A DNA stretch of 64,000 nucleotides from contig JAWLAH010000006.1 in the NCBI GenBank assembly GCA_041395525.1, positions 1 to 64,000 of the forward strand, given 5' to 3'. Made by a program: the position numbers and the translations under genes. The notes below the pieces were generated by a model that was not told where the DNA came from, made no database searches, and saw only the letters and a list, made by a program, of their open reading frames with translations. Shown piece by piece: positions 27,167-34,871 of the stretch. The DNA is from CADEED01 sp020442965. Lineage in GTDB: Bacteria; Pseudomonadota; Gammaproteobacteria; Steroidobacterales; Steroidobacteraceae. How positions within the stretch are numbered: position 1 is the first letter of the stretch; the number at the start of each line of letters is the position of its first letter.

Positions 27167-28403
27167 GTGTCCAAGCGCCGCGTCGTCGTAACGGGTCTCG
27201 GCATCGTTTCGCCACTCGGGTCGGCGGTAGAACCCGTCTGGCAAGCGGTGCTCGCTGGCCGTAGCGGCATTACGCCCATCACGACGTTCGATGCGTCGAT
27301 GCTCAACACGATCGCAGGTGCGGTGCAGATTCACGGTCACCGACTACTTGTCGCCCAAAGAAGCGCGCCGCATGGATCCGTTCATGCATTACGGCATGGG
27401 TGCGGGTGTACAGGCTATGACCGACTCCGGTCTCGATCTGGCCAAGGCGGATCTCGAACGCTTTTGGCGCCGTGATGGGCTCGGGTATCGGTGGATTGGC
27501 CAACGAGGTACGAGGTCACGACCTGGAACGAGACCCGGAACCCGAAAAAGATTTCACCGTTTTACATCCTGAGCAAATCATCATCAACATATTCCGGGGC
27601 ATCTGTCGATTCGCTACGGCCTGAAGGGCCTGAACTCGCTGGGAAGACGGCACCATCCTCCAACACACCGTGGAGGTACCGCGCATCGCTGTGATCCGTA
27701 CATAGCGACGCCGATGAGACGACCGCCGGAGGCCTGAATGGCGAGCACGCCGACCACCGGTGGCTTCAGCCAGGCCCGTGCGCTCGGAGCGCAACGGATG
27801 CTCCACTGCGGCCAGCAGGCCTGGGATAAGGATTCGACGGCTTCGTGATGGGCGACGGCGGGGGCGCTCTGGTGCTTGAGGAACTCGAGCACGCTGGCAG
27901 CGGATGCGCGTATCTATGCCGAGGTCGTCGGCTTCGTTACGAGCGGCGACGCCCATATGATCACATCACGGCACTGCTGGAGAACGGCGATGGCGCGCGA
28001 CTATCCATGCTCGCGGCTTTACGCGACGCGCGGCTGGAACCCCGAGCAGATCTAGCACGCTCATCAACATGACCGCTGACGCTTCTGGCGATGAAGTGGA
28101 GACTATTGCGGCTGAAGCGCGCCTTTGCCGATCACGCCTACAAATCCGTCGGTGAGTGGCACCAAAGTCCATGACAGGTCACCTGTTAGCGTGGTGCCGT
28201 CGAAGCAATTCTTTCGGTCTCGCGATCCGCGATCAAGTTCCCGTGCTGCCGACTATCAATCCTCGAGCATCCGGATGTCGGCTGCGATCTCGATTACGTG
28301 CCGAACACCGCGCGTCAGCTGGATCATCGACGCAGTACTCTCGAATTCATTTGGCTTTGGCGGCACCAACGGGACGCTTGTCTTCCGCCGCTTCAACGGC
28401 TAA
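27167..28403 (+). pseudogene. fabF: 3-oxoacyl-ACP synthase II, many frameshifts
   Basis: The GTG start gives VSKRRVVVTGLGIVSPLG, a FabF N-terminus. Recognisable pieces then appear in all three frames in the right order: VTDYLSPKEARRMDPFMHYG, GSGIGGLANE, IRYGLKGLNS, GGFSQARALG, GFVMGDGGGALVLEELEHA, RIYAEVVGF, ENGDGARLSMLAALRDA, SGTKSMTGHLL, IRDQVPVLPTIN, YVPNTARQL and NSFGFGGTNGTLVFRRF. At least ten indels are needed; one is an extra T in a TTTT run near 27463. The region that should hold the catalytic Cys (about 27640-27730) is also poorly conserved. This is either a decayed gene or, more likely, poor sequence. Confidence 0.75.
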
Positions 28404-28409
28404 CTGCCG

Positions 28410-29816
28410 ATGACCGCACGCAGCGCGCGCGGTGTGCCACTGGTTCTCGAGGTTGCCGTGCCGCGAGCCGTATTACGAACTTTGGCGGCACGCTGCCCCG
28501 AACGCTTTCCCGTACTCCTCGAAAGTGTCGCAGCGGGTGCGCTCGGGCGCTTCAGCATACTGTTCGGTGCACCAAGTGGTGCCATCTGGCGCGAGCCATC
28601 AGGCAGGACCTATCGCGACGGTCATGTGCAATCGACGTCGAGCTTCCTGGCAACCCTCGAGCATGCCGCTACGGCGACCGCACAGACAGACAGTGCAGTT
28701 TTGGCGGACGGTACCTGTTTGCCCTTTTGCGGCGGCTGGTTCGTCGTGCTGGGCTATGAAGTCGCGGGGGAGATCGAATCACGACTGACACTTCCGAGCA
28801 CCAATCTACCCTTCGATGCGCTGGCGTTGCGCGTATCGACCGCGCTGATCTTCGATCACTCGAGCGATCGTCTGTATGCGGTCGCAGAGCCGGGTTCGGA
28901 AGAGGCGATAAACGTGCTGATCGAGCAAACGCAGTCGCACGCAGCGCAGCCCGCAACGAATCGCGCGACGACGAACCGTCGCTATGTCGGCGCCATCGAA
29001 GAAGAGGATCCGGCCCTATTTCTTGATCGTGTCGCGCGCGTGCAGGCGTACATCGCGGCTGGCGACGTCTATCAGGCCAATCTCTCGCGAGCCTGGCACG
29101 CGGCGCAGCTGCCAACGGCGACACCCACCGCGCTTTACGAGCAGCTCTGCGCGACCAACCCGGCGCCGTTTGCGGCTTTGCTGCAATGGCGTGACGTGGC
29201 GATCGTGTCGTCTTCTCCTGAGCGCTTGCTCGAGATTCACGGCCGCGAAGTCAGTACGCGGCCCATCGCTGGCACGCGACCGCGCAGCCAAGCTCGCCAT
29301 TCGGATTCACTCGATCTGCAGGAACTCATTGCGCATCCCAAGGAGCGCGCGGAACACGTGATGCTGATAGACCTCGAGCGCAACGATCTCGGCAGGATCT
29401 GTGAGCAAGGGACCGTGGCAGTGAACGAATTCATGATCACCGAGTCGTACGCACACGTTCATCACATTGTCTCCAATGTGCGCGGCACACTGCGCGCCGA
29501 TGTGAGCCCGGTTGCTGCCCTGCGCGCCGTTTTTCCGGGTGGCACTATCACGGGCTGCCCGAAAATTCGGTGCATGGAGATCATTGCGGAGCTGGAAAAT
29601 GCCGCGCGTGGATTTTATACAGGATCACTGGGCTATCTCAGCAACGACGGACAATGCGATTTCAATATCCTCATTCGTACGCTGACTGTGCAGGGCGGTC
29701 GCATCGAACTGCGCGCGGGAGCGGGCATTGTCGCCGACTCGATTCCTGAGCGCGAGTTAGAGGAAACTCGCGCCAAGGCGCGCGGCCTGCTGCTGGCGCT
29801 GGGCGCCGGCGAATGA
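28410..29816 (+). CDS. pabB: Aminodeoxychorismate synthase component I
   Basis: A 468-residue chorismate-using enzyme that makes 4-amino-4-deoxychorismate, the precursor of p-aminobenzoate and folate. The C-terminal half has STRPIAGTRPR, HVMLIDLERNDLGRIC, FPGGTITGCPKIRCMEII and GFYTGSLGYLS. The motif PIAGT replaces the PIKGT of E. coli PabB; this variant is known in some gammaproteobacterial PabB proteins and also in anthranilate synthases. The adjacent pabC (four-base overlap) argues for folate synthesis. The glutamine amidotransferase partner is not nearby. Confidence 0.9.
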   Translation: MTARSARGVPLVLEVAVPRAVLRTLAARCPERFPVLLESVAAGALGRFSILFGAPSGAIWREPSGRTYRDGHVQSTSSFLATLEHAATATAQTDSAVLADGTCLPFCGGWFVVLGYEVAGEIESRLTLPSTNLPFDALALRVSTALIFDHSSDRLYAVAEPGSEEAINVLIEQTQSHAAQPATNRATTNRRYVGAIEEEDPALFLDRVARVQAYIAAGDVYQANLSRAWHAAQLPTATPTALYEQLCATNPAPFAALLQWRDVAIVSSSPERLLEIHGREVSTRPIAGTRPRSQARHSDSLDLQELIAHPKERAEHVMLIDLERNDLGRICEQGTVAVNEFMITESYAHVHHIVSNVRGTLRADVSPVAALRAVFPGGTITGCPKIRCMEIIAELENAARGFYTGSLGYLSNDGQCDFNILIRTLTVQGGRIELRAGAGIVADSIPERELEETRAKARGLLLALGAGE

Positions 29817-30658
29817 GTCATGGTGCGGCGGAACCGCTCATGACCTGGGTCGATGGCGAATCGCAGTCATCCGTATCAATTCTTGATCGCGGACTGCAAT
29901 ACGGCGATGGTGTATTCGAAACGATCGCATGCCGTCGCGGATGCTTGCGCTTTGTCGCGCAGCACGTGGCCCGTCTGCAGCAAGGTTGTGAGAGATTGCA
30001 GATCGCGTTCGACGCGCACCGCAAACTGACTGCGGAACTCGAGCGCGCCAGTCGGCTCGCACCGCCGGTCGCGATCATCAAGGTCATCGTAACTCGTGGC
30101 GATGCGCTGGCTCGCGGCTATGGGTCTGTGGGTCGTGAGTCGCCGCGGCGCATCGTGACCATGTGGCCCGATGCGCCGTTGCCAGAGTCGCTCCGCGCCC
30201 AAGGTGCCGCGGTGCGCTTTGGCCAGCTGCGGCTGGCGCGCAACCCAAGGCTAGCCGGGATCAAGCATCTCAATCGCCTCGAGCAGGTGCTCGCACGCGC
30301 CGAATGGCACGATGCTGGGACCTTCGAATCGCTTCTCACGGATAGCGAAGGGCACCTCGTTTCGGGCACCATGAGCAACGTGTTCGCACTCAAGGGACAA
30401 ACGCTCGTAACGCCACCGGTAGACCAATGCGGTGTCGCGGGCGTACTGCGCGCCGTGGTGTTGCGTGAAGCGGCGCACTTTCGGCTCGAGCCGAGTATCG
30501 CGCCTGTCTCAGTGCAGCGCTTATTGAACGCCGACGCGGTATTCCTGACCAATGCGCGCATCGGCGTGCTGCCGGTCAGTCGATTGGGCGGACGCACGAT
30601 ACCGATCGATGCACGGACGAGGGCACTGGCGGCGCATGTTGAGCAACTCGATGCGTAA
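29813..30658 (+). CDS. pabC: Aminodeoxychorismate lyase
   Basis: A 281-residue class IV PLP enzyme that releases p-aminobenzoate and pyruvate from aminodeoxychorismate. DRGLQYGDGVFETIA is the N-terminal family motif and GIKHLNRLEQVLAR holds the PLP lysine (Lys151). Near the C-terminus, SGTMSNVFA binds the cofactor phosphate. The start overlaps pabB by four bases and mltG begins inside its last codons. Confidence 0.92.
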   Translation: MSHGAAEPLMTWVDGESQSSVSILDRGLQYGDGVFETIACRRGCLRFVAQHVARLQQGCERLQIAFDAHRKLTAELERASRLAPPVAIIKVIVTRGDALARGYGSVGRESPRRIVTMWPDAPLPESLRAQGAAVRFGQLRLARNPRLAGIKHLNRLEQVLARAEWHDAGTFESLLTDSEGHLVSGTMSNVFALKGQTLVTPPVDQCGVAGVLRAVVLREAAHFRLEPSIAPVSVQRLLNADAVFLTNARIGVLPVSRLGGRTIPIDARTRALAAHVEQLDA

Positions 30659-31694
30659 GTTGATCCTGACAATCGCTGCCCTTGCCTTGCTCGCCGCAGC
30701 CGCGTGGTTCTTCGGGCAGCGTTACATCGCATCGGTCATGCACACACCCGGGCCGCACAAGAGCGCAGTGACACTCGAGGTACGCCCGGGTATGGGCGTA
30801 CGGGCGGTGCTGACAGAGCTGGAGAGGGCCGGCGCGCTGCAAAATGCCGGTGCGGTCGCGCTCGAACTTCGTCGCCGCGGCTCGCCGACGATCAAGGCAG
30901 GGCGCTACGAAATCCCCGCTAGAGCGACGCCGGCTGAGATTTTGGCGCAACTTGCGGCGGGCCGCGTCGTCCTGGAATCACTGACGATCGTCGAGGGCTG
31001 GACATTTGCCGACATGCGTCGCGCGATCGCGAAGCACGCTGAGATTGACCACACCCTCGCCGGCAAGACTGATGCCGAACTCATGCGCGCCATCGGTCAC
31101 GCCGGTGAGCAACCGGAAGGTCGGTTCCTGCCCGACACCTACCGATTTGCAGCCGGCAGTACCGATGTCGCCATCCTGCGCCTGGCATACGATCGCTTAC
31201 AGACCGTGCTAACAGATGCCTGGGACAAGCGCACCGACAACCTGCCGCTCAAGTCGCCCTATGAGGCGTTGATCCTTGCATCGATCGTGGAAAAGGAAAC
31301 GGGGCTCGCTCGCGAGCGGCCGCAGATCGCGGGCGTGTTCACGAGCCGGCTGCGCAAAGGCATGCGATTGCAGACCGATCCCACCGTCATCTACGGTTTA
31401 GGCGAGCGGTACGACGGCAATATTCGCGAGCGCGATCTACGTAGTGATACGCCTTACAACACGTACACCAGATCGGGTCTGCCTCCTACGCCCATCGCCT
31501 TGGCTGGTGCAGACGCGATCGTCGCCGCGACGCAGCCGCTTGAGACCGGTCATCTCTACTTTGTGGCGACTGGTCTCCCGGACGGCTCGCATGCGTTCTC
31601 GCGCACCTATGAAGAGCACAACAAAGCATTGCAACAATATCTGGCGCGGCTACGGTCCAATCGCAGTGGCTCGACTTCGAGCAGTCAACCATGA
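30651..31694 (+). CDS. mltG: Endolytic murein transglycosylase
   Basis: A 347-residue inner-membrane protein (signal anchor MRKLILTIAALALLAAAAWFF) that cuts nascent glycan strands and sets their length. It carries the YceG domain with ILASIVEKETG (catalytic Glu), VFTSRLRKGMRLQTDPTVIYGLG and YNTYTRSGLPPTPI. The start at 30651 is chosen because it gives a clean signal anchor and overlaps pabC by 8 bases; 30636 is also possible. Confidence 0.92.
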   Translation: MRKLILTIAALALLAAAAWFFGQRYIASVMHTPGPHKSAVTLEVRPGMGVRAVLTELERAGALQNAGAVALELRRRGSPTIKAGRYEIPARATPAEILAQLAAGRVVLESLTIVEGWTFADMRRAIAKHAEIDHTLAGKTDAELMRAIGHAGEQPEGRFLPDTYRFAAGSTDVAILRLAYDRLQTVLTDAWDKRTDNLPLKSPYEALILASIVEKETGLARERPQIAGVFTSRLRKGMRLQTDPTVIYGLGERYDGNIRERDLRSDTPYNTYTRSGLPPTPIALAGADAIVAATQPLETGHLYFVATGLPDGSHAFSRTYEEHNKALQQYLARLRSNRSGSTSSSQP

Positions 31695-32338
31695 AGCGCG
31701 GTCGTTTCATCACGGTCGAAGGCATCGAGGGCGCGGGCAAGTCGTCGATCATGGCAGCGATCGTCGAATCGCTGGAGCACCGCGGTCTCACAGTCTGCGC
31801 GACGCGCGAACCGGGGGGAACCGCACTAGCCGAACGCGTGCGTGCAATTGTGCTCGAACCTGGTGCAGAAACAATTTCCTCAACCACGGAAACACTGTTG
31901 ATGTTTGCCGGGCGCGGCATCCATCTCGACAACCGCGTGCGTCCAGCGCTCGCAGCGGGCAGCTGGATCGTCTGCGATCGCTTCACCGACGCGACGCGCG
32001 CGTATCAAGGCGCCGGGCGCGGCGTGAGCAGCGATTTCATTGAGAGTCTCGCGCGAGCGGTGCACGGTGATCTGGTACCGGACGTAACGTTGTTAGTGGA
32101 TGTGCCGGTCGGGTTGGGTCTGACACGCGCCAGGAGTCGCGGCAATGCGGCGGATCGCATCGAGGCCGAGACGGTCGCCTTTTTTGAACGTGTTCGCGCT
32201 CACTACCTAAGCCTTGCCGCAAATGAGCCGCGCCGATTCCGCGTCATCGATGGCATGCAACCACTCGAACAAGTGCGCCTCGCCGCGTGTCGTGCGGTAC
32301 TTGACTACGTCGATGCGCAAGGAAACACCGCCTCATGA
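31691..32338 (+). CDS. tmk: Thymidylate kinase
   Basis: A 215-residue kinase that phosphorylates dTMP to dTDP. It has the P-loop FITVEGIEGAGKSS, the TREPGGT substrate segment and the CDRFTDATRAYQGAGRG motif with the Asp-Arg pair. Overlaps of four bases with mltG and holB show a tightly packed operon. Confidence 0.95.
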   Translation: MKRGRFITVEGIEGAGKSSIMAAIVESLEHRGLTVCATREPGGTALAERVRAIVLEPGAETISSTTETLLMFAGRGIHLDNRVRPALAAGSWIVCDRFTDATRAYQGAGRGVSSDFIESLARAVHGDLVPDVTLLVDVPVGLGLTRARSRGNAADRIEAETVAFFERVRAHYLSLAANEPRRFRVIDGMQPLEQVRLAACRAVLDYVDAQGNTAS

Positions 32339-33300
32339 CGCTACCCTGGCTGCAGGAGGCAAAGCAATCGCTGTGCGCGGCAAGATTGGCCGATCGCGTG
32401 CCGCACGCGTTACTGCTGCATGAGGATCCCGGTGCGGGTGGACTGCAGCTCGCGAGCTGGATCGCACAACTCTTGCTGTGCCGCGAGAGCGCGCGTGCGC
32501 CCTGCGGCGCCTGTCCCGATTGTCAATGGGTGAGGGTGCGCCAACATCCCGATTGTCAGCACATTCAGCCGGAGGGGAAGTCGCGTCAAATCGTCGTCGA
32601 CCAGGTTCGCGACGCTGTCACGGAACTGCGACTGACCGGCCACTCTGGTCGGGCCAAGATCGCGATTCTCGCACCCGCCGAGGCACTCAATGCCAACGCG
32701 GCGAACGCGTTGTTGAAAACGCTCGAAGAGCCGACACCGACGACGCTATTGATCCTGGTAACGACTCAACCGTCACGTCTATTGCCAACGATTCGCAGTC
32801 GCTGCCTCAAACTGCGAGTCGCCGCGCCAGCCCGCTCGGACGCCGTCCAGTGGCTCACCGATGCCCGCGGCGCGGGCCCATGGGACGCGGCGCTGGCGGC
32901 TCTCGACACCGGTCCGCTCGCCTTGCTGGAGATCGACCCTGCTGAGATCGCCAGCACTCGTCGCGAGGTACTGGTACACCTCTGCGCACTGCACGATCAA
33001 ACGCTGCAGCCGCCCGCGATTGCCGAGCGCTGGGCAAAGGACGAGTTGGATCTGCGGTTGGCTTGCACTGAGAGCTGGATCACAGATCAGATCATGATCG
33101 CCGCCAGCGCAATCGATGATCTGCCGGAAATGCGGCGCGAACCCCAGTTGTCAACCGGACCAAGGGGATTGAATATAGGACTGTTACTCGAGTTTCACGA
33201 CGCGGTACGCGAATTGCGCTCGCTCATGCATACTTCGATCAACAAATCGCTCGCTGTGGAGAGTTTATTGTGGCGCTGGGCACAGGTTAGGACGAGATGA
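32335..33300 (+). CDS. holB: DNA polymerase III subunit delta'
   Basis: A 321-residue clamp-loader subunit. Four cysteines in the CRES...CGACPDCQWV...HPDC region should bind zinc. The P-loop is degenerate (EDPGAGG without the usual Lys), as expected for delta', which does not hydrolyse ATP. NANAANALLKTLEEP and LPTIRSRCLKL are the sensor-1/SRC segments. It overlaps tmk and pilZ by four bases. Confidence 0.92.
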   Translation: MTLPWLQEAKQSLCAARLADRVPHALLLHEDPGAGGLQLASWIAQLLLCRESARAPCGACPDCQWVRVRQHPDCQHIQPEGKSRQIVVDQVRDAVTELRLTGHSGRAKIAILAPAEALNANAANALLKTLEEPTPTTLLILVTTQPSRLLPTIRSRCLKLRVAAPARSDAVQWLTDARGAGPWDAALAALDTGPLALLEIDPAEIASTRREVLVHLCALHDQTLQPPAIAERWAKDELDLRLACTESWITDQIMIAASAIDDLPEMRREPQLSTGPRGLNIGLLLEFHDAVRELRSLMHTSINKSLAVESLLWRWAQVRTR

Positions 33301-33662
33301 ACGAACGACTTGCCCGTACCGGGGCGAACAAACCTGGGCTGCTGACGCTGACCATCAAAGACAAGAGCGCACTGTACCTTGCCTATATGCCGTTCGTCCG
33401 CAATGGCGGTCTGTTCATTCCGACCAATAGTAACTACCGGTTGGGCGACGAAGTATTCATGCTCCTCAATCTGATGGGCGAGGACGAGAAACTGCCCGTC
33501 GCCGGGCGGGTGATCTGGGTGACACCGAAAGGCGCGCAAGGCAAGCGCACGGCCGGCATCGGCGTACAGTTCTCCGACCAGGATCGTGGTCAGACGCAAA
33601 AGAAGATCGAGACCTACCTCGCGGGCGCTCTGGCCGGCGACAAAAGCACCCACACGATGTAG
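33297..33662 (+). CDS. pilZ: Type IV pilus PilZ-domain protein
   Basis: A 121-residue protein with a PilZ fold (LFIPTNSNYRLGDEVFMLLNLMGEDEKLPVAGRVIWVTP). The RxxxR c-di-GMP motif expected near the N-terminus is not evident, as in the Xanthomonas/Pseudomonas PilZ that binds pilus-assembly partners rather than c-di-GMP. It is the last gene of the fab-to-pilZ run and is followed by a bidirectional hairpin. Confidence 0.88.
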   Translation: MNERLARTGANKPGLLTLTIKDKSALYLAYMPFVRNGGLFIPTNSNYRLGDEVFMLLNLMGEDEKLPVAGRVIWVTPKGAQGKRTAGIGVQFSDQDRGQTQKKIETYLAGALAGDKSTHTM

Positions 33663-33668
33663 CAGGCT

Positions 33669-33700
33669 GCTGGGCCGCGAGCGATCGCGTCGGGCCCGGC
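33669..33700. terminator. Bidirectional hairpin between pilZ and the cNMP/rhodanese gene
   Basis: GCTGGGCC (33669-33676) pairs with GGCCCGGC (33693-33700), one G-U pair included, around a loop that itself can fold. A short T-rich stretch (tttgtt) follows on the plus strand. It sits between two converging genes, the expected place for a shared terminator. Confidence 0.5.
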
Positions 33701-33704
33701 TTTG

Positions 33705-34781
33705 TTAGCTGTTGCCGCGCCGTAACGGCACGTTGGCTTTGGTGATGCCATTCTTCAGTACGTAGGCATCGAAACCGCGTTCGACCAGAATGAACGCACC
33801 GGCCGAACTGCGTCGCGCCGTGTCGCAAACGACTACGTATGGAGTGTTCTTATCCAGCGTGTTCAACTTGAGCCGGATGAAGTAGAGCGGCATGTTGATC
33901 GAGTCTTCGATCGCGAGGTTCTGGAATTCCGAGGGCAGACGTACGTCTAACCACTTGCCGCCCTGGGCCACGATCTCCTTGGCCTTCACGTCGTCCACCC
34001 ATTGCAGCAGCGGCTCGTTCATCAGCTCACGGAAGTCATCTTTCTTCAGCCGCATCAACACGCCCTCGGTGATCATCGTCACCGTGGCATTGCGCTTGGT
34101 GTCGGCGATCAGCGCTTCTTCCCCGAATGTCTCACCGACCGTCAACTCTGCCAACTTGATCCCCGCCTTGTTGAGTGGAGTCTCGCGCGTGACCTGGCAA
34201 CGTCCTTTGACGATCGCATAAAAGAAATCGCCGTCGTCGCCCTGTTTGATCACCACTTCACCGGCCCGGTACTGGGTCTGCTGCATGCGCATGAAGATTG
34301 CCTGCAGATTGGCCGGTGGTATGCGATGGAACGCCTTGGTTTGCAGCAGCGTTGTCATCCAGTCGCCGGCATCCTCGCCCGTGTTCAGTTGCGCCTGCAG
34401 ATCGCCGACCTCGTACGAGCCCGTCTGATCCCAGGTGATCATGACGTCGAGCAGCTCGCTGTCGATCGATAGATAGTTGATGTCTTCGGACGCTTTGGCC
34501 GTGTACTTGCGGGGTTGGCCCGGCGCGAGGGGGGACCGCGCCTCGTTGCTGCCGCCTTTCACGAGACCTACCGTGCGACCCTCATCGCTAAGCTCGACCA
34601 AGCCCCCAATGACCCACACCGTGCGTTTGTCGTTCTCGCCCTGCTTGAACAGCAGGCGCCCGGCGGCCATTTGCTGAATGGTGACCTTGCGCGAGAGCGC
34701 ATGGAGGTTCTCGCGCTTCATGCCCTCGAGTGGCGCAAGCGACCTCAGCAGTTCGAGACTTGCTTCACGACCTTCAGACAT
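33705..34781 (-). CDS. Two cyclic-nucleotide-binding domains fused to a rhodanese domain
   Basis: A 358-residue soluble protein. Residues 15-120 form a degenerate cNMP-binding fold; residues 150-255 a better one with the phosphate cassette FGEEALIADTKRNATV. From about 270 to 350 is a rhodanese domain with WLDVRLPSEF and the active loop at Cys319 (CDTARRSSAG). There is no helix-turn-helix, so it is not a CRP-type regulator. A likely role is a nucleotide-gated sulfur or phosphate-type rhodanese sensor, but this is open. A palindromic FNR-like site lies next to its start. Confidence 0.8.
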   Translation of the reverse strand: MSEGREASLELLRSLAPLEGMKRENLHALSRKVTIQQMAAGRLLFKQGENDKRTVWVIGGLVELSDEGRTVGLVKGGSNEARSPLAPGQPRKYTAKASEDINYLSIDSELLDVMITWDQTGSYEVGDLQAQLNTGEDAGDWMTTLLQTKAFHRIPPANLQAIFMRMQQTQYRAGEVVIKQGDDGDFFYAIVKGRCQVTRETPLNKAGIKLAELTVGETFGEEALIADTKRNATVTMITEGVLMRLKKDDFRELMNEPLLQWVDDVKAKEIVAQGGKWLDVRLPSEFQNLAIEDSINMPLYFIRLKLNTLDKNTPYVVVCDTARRSSAGAFILVERGFDAYVLKNGITKANVPLRRGNS

Positions 34782-34786
34782 GCAGT

Positions 34787-34800
34787 GTGATCTTGATCAA
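34787..34800 (-). promoter_or_regulatory. FNR/CRP-like palindrome at the cNMP/rhodanese start
   Basis: On the minus strand TTGAT-CAAG-ATCAC matches nine of ten fixed positions of the FNR/ANR box (TTGAT-n4-ATCAA). It ends only five bases before the ATG at 34781, so it could work as a roadblock or repressor site but not as a normal activator site. A chance match is possible. Confidence 0.3.
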
Positions 34801-34871
34801 AAAACCTTTGTAATGCTAACACTGTACGCACCGTCATAGTTGAAGGCGCTGCTCAGTCTCCGCGTCTTGCC

